Assembly (NCBI GenBank): GCA_029263215.1
Contig: JAJCXY010000041.1
Location: 1-64,000 of the forward strand
DNA from: Acidimicrobiales bacterium
GTDB lineage: Bacteria > Actinomycetota > Acidimicrobiia > Acidimicrobiales > Aldehydirespiratoraceae
Length of the DNA stretch: 64,000 bases
Direction: 5' to 3'
In this document: positions 40,069 to 49,233 of the stretch, one piece after another
Layout of the letters: each line of letters begins with the position of its first letter
Position numbering within the stretch: the stretch's first letter is position 1
Notes under the pieces: model-generated
What the model saw: only the letters and a program-made list of their open reading frames with translations
Database searches by the model: none
What the model was told of the DNA's origin: nothing
Position numbers and translations under genes: made by a program

Positions 40069-41322
40069 CTATCGAGTGCCGTCTGGAGATGTAGTCGGCT
40101 CGAGCTTGTCCCAATACGAGTGGGTGGTGGCCGTCCACGCCGCGCCGAAGACGATCGCGACGATCCCGAGTCCGATGAACAGGGGGCGGATGGGGAACGA
40201 CTGGGCGAGTGCTCCGAGGATGAGGGAAGACACTGCGATCGCGAGCGTGTTGATGCCGAAGTCGAGAGCGAAGACCCGGCCACGTACACCGTCGGGAATC
40301 AGTTCTTGCAGCCCGTACGTGGAGAACGTGAACTGGGTACCGCCGCCCATGTGTGCAATGCACACTGCGATTGCGGCCAGGAACAGCGACGGTGCCATGC
40401 CCACCAATACATAGCCGACGCCCCACAGCATCATCATCCAACCGATCGATCCCAGCATTCGCGCGGGCGATCTGCGGAGGATCGCGAGGACAAGTAACGG
40501 TCCGACCATGTTGCCGAGTCCTCGCGCCCCAAACAGCGCACCGGTGCCGCTGTCGCCAGCTTCGAACAGCGTGATCGACATCAACGCGAACAGAGACACC
40601 GCGCCTCCCGACGTGAGCGAATGAACACCCTTGGAACTCAGAAGCGCCCTGGCGTGCCGATTGCTGAAGATGAATCGGTAGGCGTCAGCGTTCGGCCGTA
40701 GGTCGTCGACCGACGACCCAGCCTGGTCCTGGAGGCTCGTCACCACCCTGGAAATCAGAATCGCAGACAGGAGAAATGATGCAGCGTTCACGATGAACGC
40801 TGCATCGCGCGACACGAGTGTGGCGAACACGCCTCCTGCCGCCGAGCCAAGCGCGGCCATTGTTCCCCACGCGGACGACATCAACGCATTCGCCGCTGGC
40901 AACTCCTCATCCGTCACCAGATGCGGCAACGCCGCAGTCGAAGCCGGGTAGAAAAACGCCGCACCCGAGCCCTCAAGAAACACCAACAGCAGCGGATACC
41001 ACACCATCCCGACCGCGTCCGTCAGGAGGAGACCGAGCGCAAGCACCACCCTGATGAGATCGGAAGCCACGAGGACTGTCTTGCGATCAACGCGATCGGA
41101 CACCATCCCAGTCAGCGGAGCCAACAGCGCAGCCGGGAGCGCATGCGCAGCTAGCACCGCAGATGCGGCGAGCGCCGAATCTGTCTGCTCGAACACGAGT
41201 CCCAGCAGAGGAACGACGAGGAACCAGTCGCCAGCGAACGACACCAGCCTCGCGACATACAAGCGGCGGAACTCGGGATTGAATCGAAGGAGCGCCCAGT
41301 ACGTCCCGAAGTCGCTCATCAA
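40069..41322 (-). CDS. MFS transporter (enterobactin exporter-like subfamily)
   Basis: FRRLYVARLVSFAGDWFLVVPLLGLVFEQTDSALAAS..., GMVSDRVDRKTVLVASDLIR. Confidence 0.9.
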   Translation of the reverse strand: MMSDFGTYWALLRFNPEFRRLYVARLVSFAGDWFLVVPLLGLVFEQTDSALAASAVLAAHALPAALLAPLTGMVSDRVDRKTVLVASDLIRVVLALGLLLTDAVGMVWYPLLLVFLEGSGAAFFYPASTAALPHLVTDEELPAANALMSSAWGTMAALGSAAGGVFATLVSRDAAFIVNAASFLLSAILISRVVTSLQDQAGSSVDDLRPNADAYRFIFSNRHARALLSSKGVHSLTSGGAVSLFALMSITLFEAGDSGTGALFGARGLGNMVGPLLVLAILRRSPARMLGSIGWMMMLWGVGYVLVGMAPSLFLAAIAVCIAHMGGGTQFTFSTYGLQELIPDGVRGRVFALDFGINTLAIAVSSLILGALAQSFPIRPLFIGLGIVAIVFGAAWTATTHSYWDKLEPTTSPDGTR

Positions 41323-41720
41323 CCCACGCTAGTGGTGTGTTCACAGCGCACTGCTAGCGCCCATCCGGCGAGGTGAGCGCCCATGGAACGACCGTTGCGT
41401 CGCGCGGTGTAGGGGATGCTGGTGGCAACTCTTCGAAGCAGACCGTCTCCAGGCAGCTCGGCAACCGGCGACATGTAGGTGATGCAGCTGCTGAGGCTGC
41501 CGAGCACCCGCACCGCTCCCACGACCAACGACCACCCCTGCCCCCGCCTGATGCCTGGCCCGACCCAGCACGCGTCCGAATCGCCGAATCAATCCGGTGC
41601 GATGGCCCCATCAACGAGTACCGAAATGCTGCTTGACCAGGCACGACGCAATAATCGGCGACACAAGCTAGCGTCGGCACGACAAGGTGACACCCACGAC
41701 CGCAACTCAGGAGAGATACC

Positions 41721-42509
41721 ATGGCCGAGTACTCCTCACACGCCCCCGGAACACCATCCTGGGTCGACATGATGTCGCCCGATATCGACGCTTCCACCAA
41801 GTTCTACACGACACTGTTCGACTGGGACGCGGCCGACCAGTTCGACGACGACGGCAACCGCATCTACGTCATGTTCACGGTCGAGGGAAGGTCCGTAGCC
41901 GGCCTCGGCGGGCAGCCTCCCGGCCTGGAGGGCATGCCGGCGATCTGGAACACCTACATAACCACCGCTGACGTGAACGCGACGGCCGCGGCGGTCGAGG
42001 CCGCCGGCGGGTCGATAATGATGCCGCCGATGCAGGTCATGACCGCCGGTCACATGGCAATCTTCTCCGACCCGACAGGTGCCGCCTTCTCTGTGTGGCA
42101 GCCAGGTGAGCACATCGGTGTGCAGCTCGGCAACGTGCCCAACACGATGAGCTGGAACGAGCTGATGACCCGCGATGTCGACACGGCTTTGAAGTTCTAT
42201 TCGGACGTGTTCGCGTGGAGCTACATGTCGATGGAGATGGAGGTAGGTAGCTACAACGTCATCGAGGGCGGTACGGACAACCAGGGCAGGGGCGGGATCA
42301 TGGCCATGCCCGAAGGGATTCCCGACGAAGTCCCCAACCACTGGGGCGTCTACTTCGCCGTCAGTGACATCGAATCCACCGTGGAAGCGGCAAAGGCCAA
42401 CGGCGCCACCATCGTCCAGGAACCCTTCCCGATCCCGGACATCGGTACCGCCGCGGTGATCCATGATCCGCAAAGCGGGCACTTCAACCTGATGCAGCCG
42501 CAGGGCTGA
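41721..42509 (+). CDS. Two-domain VOC-family protein
   Basis: Repeated motif PSWVDMMSPDIDASTKFYTTLFDW / MSWNELMTRDVDTALKFYSDVFAW and DPTGAAFSVWQP / DPQSGHFNLMQP. Confidence 0.93.
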   Translation: MAEYSSHAPGTPSWVDMMSPDIDASTKFYTTLFDWDAADQFDDDGNRIYVMFTVEGRSVAGLGGQPPGLEGMPAIWNTYITTADVNATAAAVEAAGGSIMMPPMQVMTAGHMAIFSDPTGAAFSVWQPGEHIGVQLGNVPNTMSWNELMTRDVDTALKFYSDVFAWSYMSMEMEVGSYNVIEGGTDNQGRGGIMAMPEGIPDEVPNHWGVYFAVSDIESTVEAAKANGATIVQEPFPIPDIGTAAVIHDPQSGHFNLMQPQG

Positions 42510-42724
42510 GCCAGGCTGTCCGGCCGACACCATCACGTCAAACGCCTGGTCACGGCCGTTAAAGGCGCTGCCGATCGAGGTCGGCCACGCCGAGTTGGCG
42601 AGATGCTCTCGAGCGTGGGAAACGCGCGAGGGCTGGTCAACCCCTGTAGCCCACAATCGCCTTGACCAAATGAAGCGGAACTAGGTTCTGCTCGACCGCC
42701 ATGAGGACGTCGGAGGGAGGAGTC

Positions 42725-43083
42725 ATGGAGAAGGTGCTTGGTATTGGAGGGCTGTTCTTCCGCGCCGATGATCCAGAGGCACTGGCCCAGTGGTATTTGG
42801 AACAGCTCGGTGTTTCGCTCGTACCTCAGGAAGCGAACGACGCGCCATGGGTCAACGCAGAAGGGGTCACGGTCTTCGCTCCGTTCGCCAATGACACAGA
42901 CTACTTCGGTGCTGAACATCAGTTCATGGTCAACTTCAGAGTTCGTGATCTGGACGCGATGCTCGCTCAACTCGCCGATGCCGGTCACGAGGCCAGTCAT
43001 CATCACACCATGGACGGTGTTGGACGCTTCGCCCGAGTGACGACCCGGAGGGCAACCCGGTCGAGCTATGGCAACCCGCCTAG
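42725..43083 (+). pseudogene. VOC-family gene with an apparent 1-nt deletion near 43037-43039
   Basis: Frame 2 reads GIGGLFFRADDPEALAQWYLEQLGV...MDGVGRFARV; from 43039 another frame reads DDPEGNPVELWQPA*, the canonical VOC C-terminus, ending at TAG 43081-43083. Confidence 0.8.
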
Positions 43084-43259
43084 TTGCTACGCATCACCGG
43101 ACCTGTCCCCCATTCGTGCAGCCGCACACGGCCACGCCCACCCGATAACCGCTGACCGAACTGAGAGCCCGGTGCTCGATATCCGGCGGAACCCGAGCAG
43201 TCGATCCACCCGATATCACCCGCCCGATTCCGTCACAGAGCCCGGAGCACTATCGGACG

Positions 43260-43306
43260 CTCGGGTTTGGCCGTTCCCGAGTTCTTTCTCGGCCGCTCAG
43301 CCCGAG
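43260..43306. terminator. Alternating CTCGG/CCGAG hairpins between convergent transcription units
   Basis: CTCGGG (43260-43265), CCCGAG (43276-43281), CTCGG (43288-43292), CCGAG (43302-43306) can form two tandem or alternative stem-loops. Confidence 0.4.
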
Positions 43307-43404
43307 TTCCTTGGAGGCCGGCGTGGTTGTGCGGTGTCGATATCGAGGAGGTCGATGAGGTTCCGCCCACCGTGAGCAGTGGCGCGAAGCGTTGCCCGGC
43401 CCCG

Positions 43405-43923
43405 TCAGAGCGGTGGGGATTCGCTCGTGGTGCGGAGGTTGCCGTGTCGGGCCCAGAGCCCTGCGGCCGCGAGGACCAGCAAAGCGGCGGTGAGGAGCGC
43501 GGGGCTGCTGGCCGGGTCGGCTCGGTCGACAGCAATGACGATGAGCCAGGTGAGTGTGCTTGGGGCCGTGACCGTCACGAATCGTCTGGTCCAGCGGCGG
43601 GTCATCGCCGGTGTCCATGGAGTGGCGGGCGGGGCGATGCTGGCAGCGGCGGTCGCGGAGTGGACCAGAGCGAGTGAGGCTGCTGTTGTGATCGACCAGG
43701 GTGTCGTAGCGGCATCGACGGTCGCTAGCCAGTGAAAGCCGACCAGCAGGATGACCAGGAGGCCGAGGTGGTGGTCGGGTCGTAGGGCGGTGATCAGTGC
43801 CATTACGACAACGAGCAGTTCGATGGCAAGGGTCGTTTCGCTGCTGGCGGCCCTGGTGGATGCGAGTGCGAGTATTGCCCCGACGAGGACGAGTGTCCCG
43901 GCGACGGGGAATCGGCCGCTCAT
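43405..43923 (-). CDS. Hydrophobic membrane protein of MoxR/DUF58 operon
   Basis: Multiple TM helices; ATGA overlap with upstream DUF58 gene. Confidence 0.65.
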   Translation of the reverse strand: MSGRFPVAGTLVLVGAILALASTRAASSETTLAIELLVVVMALITALRPDHHLGLLVILLVGFHWLATVDAATTPWSITTAASLALVHSATAAASIAPPATPWTPAMTRRWTRRFVTVTAPSTLTWLIVIAVDRADPASSPALLTAALLVLAAAGLWARHGNLRTTSESPPL

Positions 43924-45218
43924 CGTTGACCCGATCGCACGGTGGAGTGGTGGTGTAGTCCTCGCAGCGCGAGATCGAGACTGCCGGGGCCGTGCCAGGC
44001 GACGACCGCGATGCCGTGGCCGCGGATCTGGCGGAGATGGGGTTCGCGCTTGAGGCGTTCGATCCGCCATGCGGCACCGACGTAGGGGTCGTCATCGTCG
44101 GCAATGTGGGTCGGGAGGCAGTCGATGGCCAAGACTCGGTAGCCGTGATCAGACAGGATGGCGAGACGCCTTCGGGCGGCGGACGACAGCAGCGGTGACA
44201 ACATGATGACCAGGGCGCCGGGGCGGATGCCACGGGGTAGCCGCCCGTCGTCGAAGAGTGCATTCGCGGGATGAACCTGGGCCATGACCTCGAGCAGTCG
44301 GCGAAGATGGCGATGACCCGACGCCGGTGGGAGCCGCCGCACACCACTGCCGCTCATAGCCACGAGTGCGACACGGTCGCCGGAGTCGATGTAGTGCTCG
44401 GCGATGGCGGCAGCTGCTCGCAGGGCTATGTCGAGGCTTGACGATCGGCCGTCGATACCGCCTGATTGGCCAGCATCGTCGAAGGCATCGACGAGGATGA
44501 CGACGTGGCGGTCGTGATCGGCCGAGGTTGTGGTGACATGCAGGTCTCCGGTGCGGAGCGATACCGGCCAGTGGATGCGTCGCAGCCGGTCGCCCGGCTG
44601 GAACGGGCGGATCGTCGCGAACTCGGACCCGGCGCCGTAGCGAGGCGACCGGTTGGCGCCCACCAGACCCGGGACGGGGACCGGGGGCGCAGCGGCGTCG
44701 AACCGAGCTGGCTCGGGAAAGGTCAACAAGGCCTGCCTGTTGGTCGGCCAACGCCGCGACACGAACCGGAACGCGTTCCAACCGCTCGAAGCAACCACCA
44801 GGGCTGGGTTGACATTGTGCACACCCCACCGCGTCGGCCGGATCGTGACGGCGAGCGCCTCGTCGCCGTCGTCCGGAAGGCTGACCGCAACGCGGCCGCG
44901 GGCGGGCTGCTGATCGATCCAGCCCGACGAATCGAACGCGACGGCGACGTCTTCGACGCGGGAGTCCGGGTCGGCGAGACGGACCCGCCAGGTCGTTGCT
45001 TGCCCCTCCCGTAGCGTCGGGTGAGCGAGGGCCTGGTGTATCGAGGGCGTGCTGGTCGGCCGGAGAAGAACTCCCCAGACGGCAGACGCGGCCAGCGGTG
45101 TCGCCACCACAAGCAGGTCGGCGCGGCGAGCCAGAACCGCCGTGACGGCAAGGACCATCGTCCCCAGCACCGCTCGTACATGCGCCGGAGTTGGCTGCCA
45201 GCGGTCGGCGTGGTTCAC
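43920..45218 (-). CDS. DUF58-domain (vWA-like) protein
   Basis: GANRSPRYGAGSEFATIRPFQPGDRLRRIHWPVSLRTGDLHVTT...VVILVDAFDD. Confidence 0.88.
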   Translation of the reverse strand: MNHADRWQPTPAHVRAVLGTMVLAVTAVLARRADLLVVATPLAASAVWGVLLRPTSTPSIHQALAHPTLREGQATTWRVRLADPDSRVEDVAVAFDSSGWIDQQPARGRVAVSLPDDGDEALAVTIRPTRWGVHNVNPALVVASSGWNAFRFVSRRWPTNRQALLTFPEPARFDAAAPPVPVPGLVGANRSPRYGAGSEFATIRPFQPGDRLRRIHWPVSLRTGDLHVTTTSADHDRHVVILVDAFDDAGQSGGIDGRSSSLDIALRAAAAIAEHYIDSGDRVALVAMSGSGVRRLPPASGHRHLRRLLEVMAQVHPANALFDDGRLPRGIRPGALVIMLSPLLSSAARRRLAILSDHGYRVLAIDCLPTHIADDDDPYVGAAWRIERLKREPHLRQIRGHGIAVVAWHGPGSLDLALRGLHHHSTVRSGQR

Positions 45219-46207
45219 CTCGACCCGCGCTCCTCGGCGGTTGGTGTCGGTACCGACGCGAGGATCTCTTGGACCACGGCGTCACACGACGCCGCACTCA
45301 ACCACAGCTCGGGTTTCACCGTGATCCGATGGGCAAGCACCGACGGTGCGACCGCCTTGACGTCCTCGGGGATGACGAAGTCGCGACCGGAAACCACCGC
45401 AAACGCCCGAGCGCACAGCGACAGCGCCAGCGTCCCACGCGGCGACACACCGAGCTGCAGCTGGCGGTGGCTCCGGGTCGCTCCGGCGAGCTCGATGCAA
45501 TAGCGCGCGACGCCCTCATCGATGACTACGGTCTCGACCGCTGCCTGCATCGCCAGCAGCGTCGCAGGGTCCACGACAGGATTCAGTTGCTGCGACTCCG
45601 AGCGCCGCTCCATCCGTCGACTGAGCACCTCCCATTCCTCATCCGGGGTCGGGTACCCGAACCCGATCCGAAGCAAGAACCGGTCGAGCTGGGCCTCGGG
45701 CAGACGGTAGGTGCCTTCGTATTCGACCGGATTGGCGGTGGCCAGCACGTGAAACGGCGCATCCAACACGAACGTCTCGCCCTCGACAGTCACCTGGCGT
45801 TCCTGCATCGCCTCCAGCAACGCGGCCTGGGTCTTCGGTGGCGTGCGGTTGATCTCATCAGCCAGCAGCAGCCCGGTGAACAGCGGACCCCGGCGAAACA
45901 CGAACTCCGCGCTTCGTTGATCGAACACGAACGACCCTGTCAGGTCCGCCGGCAACAGATCCGGCGTGAACTGGGCACGGCGGAACTCCAATCCAAGGGT
46001 CTGGGCAAAGCTGCGGGCCGCGAGGGTCTTGCCCAATCCCGGCAGATCCTCGAGCAACACATGCCCGCCCGCGAGCACGCCGCACAACATGAGAGCGAGC
46101 TCAGACCGCTTGCCGACCACCGCCTGCTCCACTTCGTCGAGGATTTCCCCCGCCAGTCGCGACGCCGCGACAACATCGATTACGCCTGCTGGTTTCGTTT
46201 GGCTCAC
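45215..46207 (-). CDS. MoxR-family AAA+ ATPase
   Basis: GGHVLLEDLPGLGKTLAARSFA, LLADEINRTPPKTQAALLEAMQERQVTVEG, VLATANPVEYEGTYRLPEAQLDRF. Confidence 0.95.
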   Translation of the reverse strand: MSQTKPAGVIDVVAASRLAGEILDEVEQAVVGKRSELALMLCGVLAGGHVLLEDLPGLGKTLAARSFAQTLGLEFRRAQFTPDLLPADLTGSFVFDQRSAEFVFRRGPLFTGLLLADEINRTPPKTQAALLEAMQERQVTVEGETFVLDAPFHVLATANPVEYEGTYRLPEAQLDRFLLRIGFGYPTPDEEWEVLSRRMERRSESQQLNPVVDPATLLAMQAAVETVVIDEGVARYCIELAGATRSHRQLQLGVSPRGTLALSLCARAFAVVSGRDFVIPEDVKAVAPSVLAHRITVKPELWLSAASCDAVVQEILASVPTPTAEERGSR

Positions 46208-46671
46208 AATCCCTCGATCTCGTCCAGAATCCGATGCAACTCACGAGCAGACCCAACCCGACCCCGCCTGCCTTCTATGAGTTTGCGCAGCGCAGGCGTC
46301 GGGACCATCGAGCCTGCCTCGGGGGCTTCACCACCGTCGATGCCGTGGCTGGCACGAAGCCGGTCTTCGACCAACTCCACCAGAGTGCCGTGAAGCTGGT
46401 CCGACTCGAGCCGCGCATTGGCTTGGGCATGGCGTCTCAACGTGGCGACTCTTCGGTCGTCCACGCGTTGACCCAGATGCCACGAGCGTTGTTTGGGCCA
46501 CATGACCATCACTACCGCCCTTGCCAGATCGAACCCGACCACAGCCACGGCCGCGAAAGCGGCGACTATCCCGCCGAGGACGACAACCGCTGGCTCCGAG
46601 TCACTCGCCATCAACAGGCCCGAAAGAACCAGCCATGCCGCCGCAGTCCTCACCAACCGGCGCCCGCTCAC
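46204..46671 (-). CDS. Small membrane protein of MoxR operon
   Basis: Two N-terminal TM segments, charged C-terminus; 4-nt overlaps on both sides. Confidence 0.6.
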   Translation of the reverse strand: MSGRRLVRTAAAWLVLSGLLMASDSEPAVVVLGGIVAAFAAVAVVGFDLARAVVMVMWPKQRSWHLGQRVDDRRVATLRRHAQANARLESDQLHGTLVELVEDRLRASHGIDGGEAPEAGSMVPTPALRKLIEGRRGRVGSARELHRILDEIEGL

Positions 46672-47375
46672 GACACCACCGAGCGCTGATCGAGAGCGAC
46701 GACCACTCCACCCAGTACCTCCGCGGCCCGCGCCCGGTGGGCATCGGTCAACTCATGACGCGAGAACCGGGCCTCGCGATAGAGCCCAGCCAGCTCAGTG
46801 ATCGGACCGGAACTGATCGACGACGCGACCACCACTCGCTCGACGTACTCTGAGGACGTCTCCGCCTCAAAGCGGGCCAGCCCAGCGGCGGCCGCGTCGC
46901 GTTCGAGCTGCATCCAACACGCGACGATCGCGTTGCGGGGGCTTCCGGACGAAAGCACTGCACGCGCCGTGTCGATATCCACCGCCATCCGCAACTGGGA
47001 CCCGTCATCTAGCACCTCGAAGATCTTCTCGCGACGACGCCGGAGACGAAGAGGGCCACCCGTCCACAACCCCGGACCCAACTCACGCAGCGCGAATGCC
47101 CCGGCCGCGACCGCCAGCACCGCGATCACCACGCCGGCCATGACATCGAACAGAAGACCATAAGACGCGACATACCCGCCGTCATCGTCACTCTGCACCG
47201 CCGGCGGCGCCGTCTCAAGCGGATCGACATCAACAACTGGTCGCTCAGCGCCACCAGAAGGAGCCGCCCAAAGCCGAACCGACCCCGACGATGCTGCGAG
47301 CACCATCACCACCATGACTACAACCGCCGTCAACCAGACTCTCGCCGCCTCGCTGATACCACCACCAAACCGCAC
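46668..47375 (-). CDS. DUF4129-like membrane protein, first gene of MoxR operon
   Basis: TM helices flanking a linker, then AIVACWMQLERDAAAAGLARFEAETSSEYVERV...LAGLYREARFSRHELTDAHRARAAEVL, the DUF4129 pattern. Confidence 0.78.
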   Translation of the reverse strand: MRFGGGISEAARVWLTAVVVMVVMVLAASSGSVRLWAAPSGGAERPVVDVDPLETAPPAVQSDDDGGYVASYGLLFDVMAGVVIAVLAVAAGAFALRELGPGLWTGGPLRLRRRREKIFEVLDDGSQLRMAVDIDTARAVLSSGSPRNAIVACWMQLERDAAAAGLARFEAETSSEYVERVVVASSISSGPITELAGLYREARFSRHELTDAHRARAAEVLGGVVVALDQRSVVS

Positions 47376-47700
47376 CGGACGATGATCCCACGCCCAACGC
47401 CGGTCGCCACATCAGCGATGGATCTCAGCTCGGGACGACACCGGAAGCCGCTGAATGGTGCCGGGGCCATCAAGTCAGAATCTCGAATCAACCAAGATGG
47501 TGCTGGTCTGGGATGTCGGCGAAGTCCGGCCGTAAGCGCCCAAGGCCGGTGCCGGTCCGGGCTCGCGCGATCGAGGGGCACACATTCGTGCGAAACCTAG
47601 GTGTAGGGAACAAGAATCGAAGGCGGTCCGGAGCGCGGTCGTACAGCCGGGTCCACAAACGGAACAAGGCCCCCGCGACCAGTTGTCTTGAGGCTGTCGG

Positions 47701-48321
47701 TTAGGGCGAGACTCGCATCCAGATGCTCTGGTCGAAGTGACCGGGAATGAACAGTCCCTCGCTGCGCTTGAACAGATCGAGATACTCCTCGGATGCCTCG
47801 AGTTCGGCGGTGTTGGCCTCCAACTCGGCGAGGTCGGCGCCGTGGCCAGCCCACAGGAGGCGGGTGCGATCCCCTGTGACAGCAGTGGCGACCCCCACCG
47901 TCGAACCGGTGATGCTGCCGATGGTGGCGGCCGCCTCGGCTGCAAAGGTCACTGCCTCGCCCACTCGTGGGAGGTTCACGTTAACGCTGGTGATCGTTGT
48001 GATCGCCTGAGGTTCGCCCGCGGGGATGCGCACATTCCAAATGGTGTCCTGTAGATCGGCGAACAGGTGGCTTCCCAACTGCACCACCGACTGGAACTCC
48101 GTGTCGGCCTGCAAGGCCATCGCCAGCTTCTGGTAGTCGGCCAGCGTTTCGTAGCGGCCGTTGATGCCGATCACGCTCGGGTCGCCGCCGATCATGGTGG
48201 CTGCGCCGAGCTCGGCTCCATGGGTGGAGTTGATGTGGTTGATGATGAAGTTGATCAAGCCCACTGCCTGTGGCATATCGGCCGCAGATGTGGTTGTGAG
48301 CATACGTGAAGTCACGTACAT
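47701..48321 (-). CDS. Hypothetical protein, possibly two-domain dimeric alpha-beta barrel (NIPSNAP-like)
   Basis: Single long ORF with coherent amphipathic sequence and two similar-length halves; no family firmly recognised. Confidence 0.5.
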   Translation of the reverse strand: MYVTSRMLTTTSAADMPQAVGLINFIINHINSTHGAELGAATMIGGDPSVIGINGRYETLADYQKLAMALQADTEFQSVVQLGSHLFADLQDTIWNVRIPAGEPQAITTITSVNVNLPRVGEAVTFAAEAAATIGSITGSTVGVATAVTGDRTRLLWAGHGADLAELEANTAELEASEEYLDLFKRSEGLFIPGHFDQSIWMRVSP

Positions 48322-48474
48322 GTGAATTTGCCTTCCCCTCGATTACTTACCCTCGCGAATTGCGAATACGGCGAAGGGAAAACACCCCGTTCCCACCTAT
48401 CGCCGCTGGAGTGACCCTATGTGTGAGACAGATCCCTGGCAAGAGGTTGGATGGGGAACAAACGGTGAGTCGGT

Positions 48475-48852
48475 TCAGCCCACTCCACGGAGGTCGACCA
48501 CGAAGACGAGGGTTTCGTTGGGGGCGATCACCCCGCCAGCTCCGGCCTGTCCATAGCCCATCTCGGGCGGGATGGTGAGACGGCGACGACCACCCACCTT
48601 CATTCCCTGTACGCCGGTGTCCCATCCGGCGATGACCTCACCGCGGCCGAGGCCGAAGGCGAAGGTGTCGTTGCGGTTCCAGGAAGCGTCGAATTCCTGC
48701 CCGGTAGACCAAGACACGCCCACATAGTCGACAGTGGCGACCATGCCTGCGGCGGCCTCCGCGCCGTCCCCTTCGACCAGGTCCTTGATGGTGAGGTCGG
48801 ACGGCGGATCGCCATCGGGGATGGTGACGGCTGGTTTCTCATTGATGTTCAT
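48475..48852 (-). CDS. FKBP-type peptidyl-prolyl cis-trans isomerase
   Basis: VDYVGVSWSTGQEFDASWNRNDTFAFGLGRGEVIAGWDTGVQGMKVGGRRRLTIPPEMGYGQAG. Confidence 0.94.
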   Translation of the reverse strand: MNINEKPAVTIPDGDPPSDLTIKDLVEGDGAEAAAGMVATVDYVGVSWSTGQEFDASWNRNDTFAFGLGRGEVIAGWDTGVQGMKVGGRRRLTIPPEMGYGQAGAGGVIAPNETLVFVVDLRGVG

Positions 48853-48948
48853 GGCTCCGCAACCTATCCGTGGGAAACCCCGGTGAAACCGCTACCTTCA
48901 ACAGTCGGCCACAGTAGGTGGCGAGAGCTCGTCAAGGAGGCTGAAGCC

Positions 48949-49221
48949 ATGGCAACAGGTCGATCCAGCTTCGCGAAACGTCAGCGCGACATGGCAAAGA
49001 AGGCGAAGGCCGCAGCCAAGCGCGAACGTAAGCACGACCGCGAAGACGATGAAGATATTGAAGACGAAGAAGAGATCGTCGACGACGGACCCAAGATGTC
49101 CAACGATCAGATCATGCAGCGCATGGCAGATCTACAGGGTCGCTACGACGACGGTCAGATGGACCTCGACACCTTCGATGAGGAGCGCAGTTCGCTCATG
49201 GCCCAGATGGTGATCGACTGA
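48949..49221 (+). CDS. Small charged protein with SHOCT-like C-terminus
   Basis: Lys/Arg-rich N-terminus, Asp/Glu block, then MSNDQIMQRMADLQGRYDDGQMDLDTFDEERSSLMAQM; RBS-like aaggagg upstream. Confidence 0.6.
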   Translation: MATGRSSFAKRQRDMAKKAKAAAKRERKHDREDDEDIEDEEEIVDDGPKMSNDQIMQRMADLQGRYDDGQMDLDTFDEERSSLMAQMVID

Positions 49222-49233
49222 TCCAGCGGCCGC

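Noticed and set aside
41319-41528. Minus-strand ORF ...PYTARRNGRSMGAHLAGWALAVRCEHTTSVG in intergenic DNA
   Set aside because: No family recognised, no clear start signal; could be a gene remnant but unsupported.
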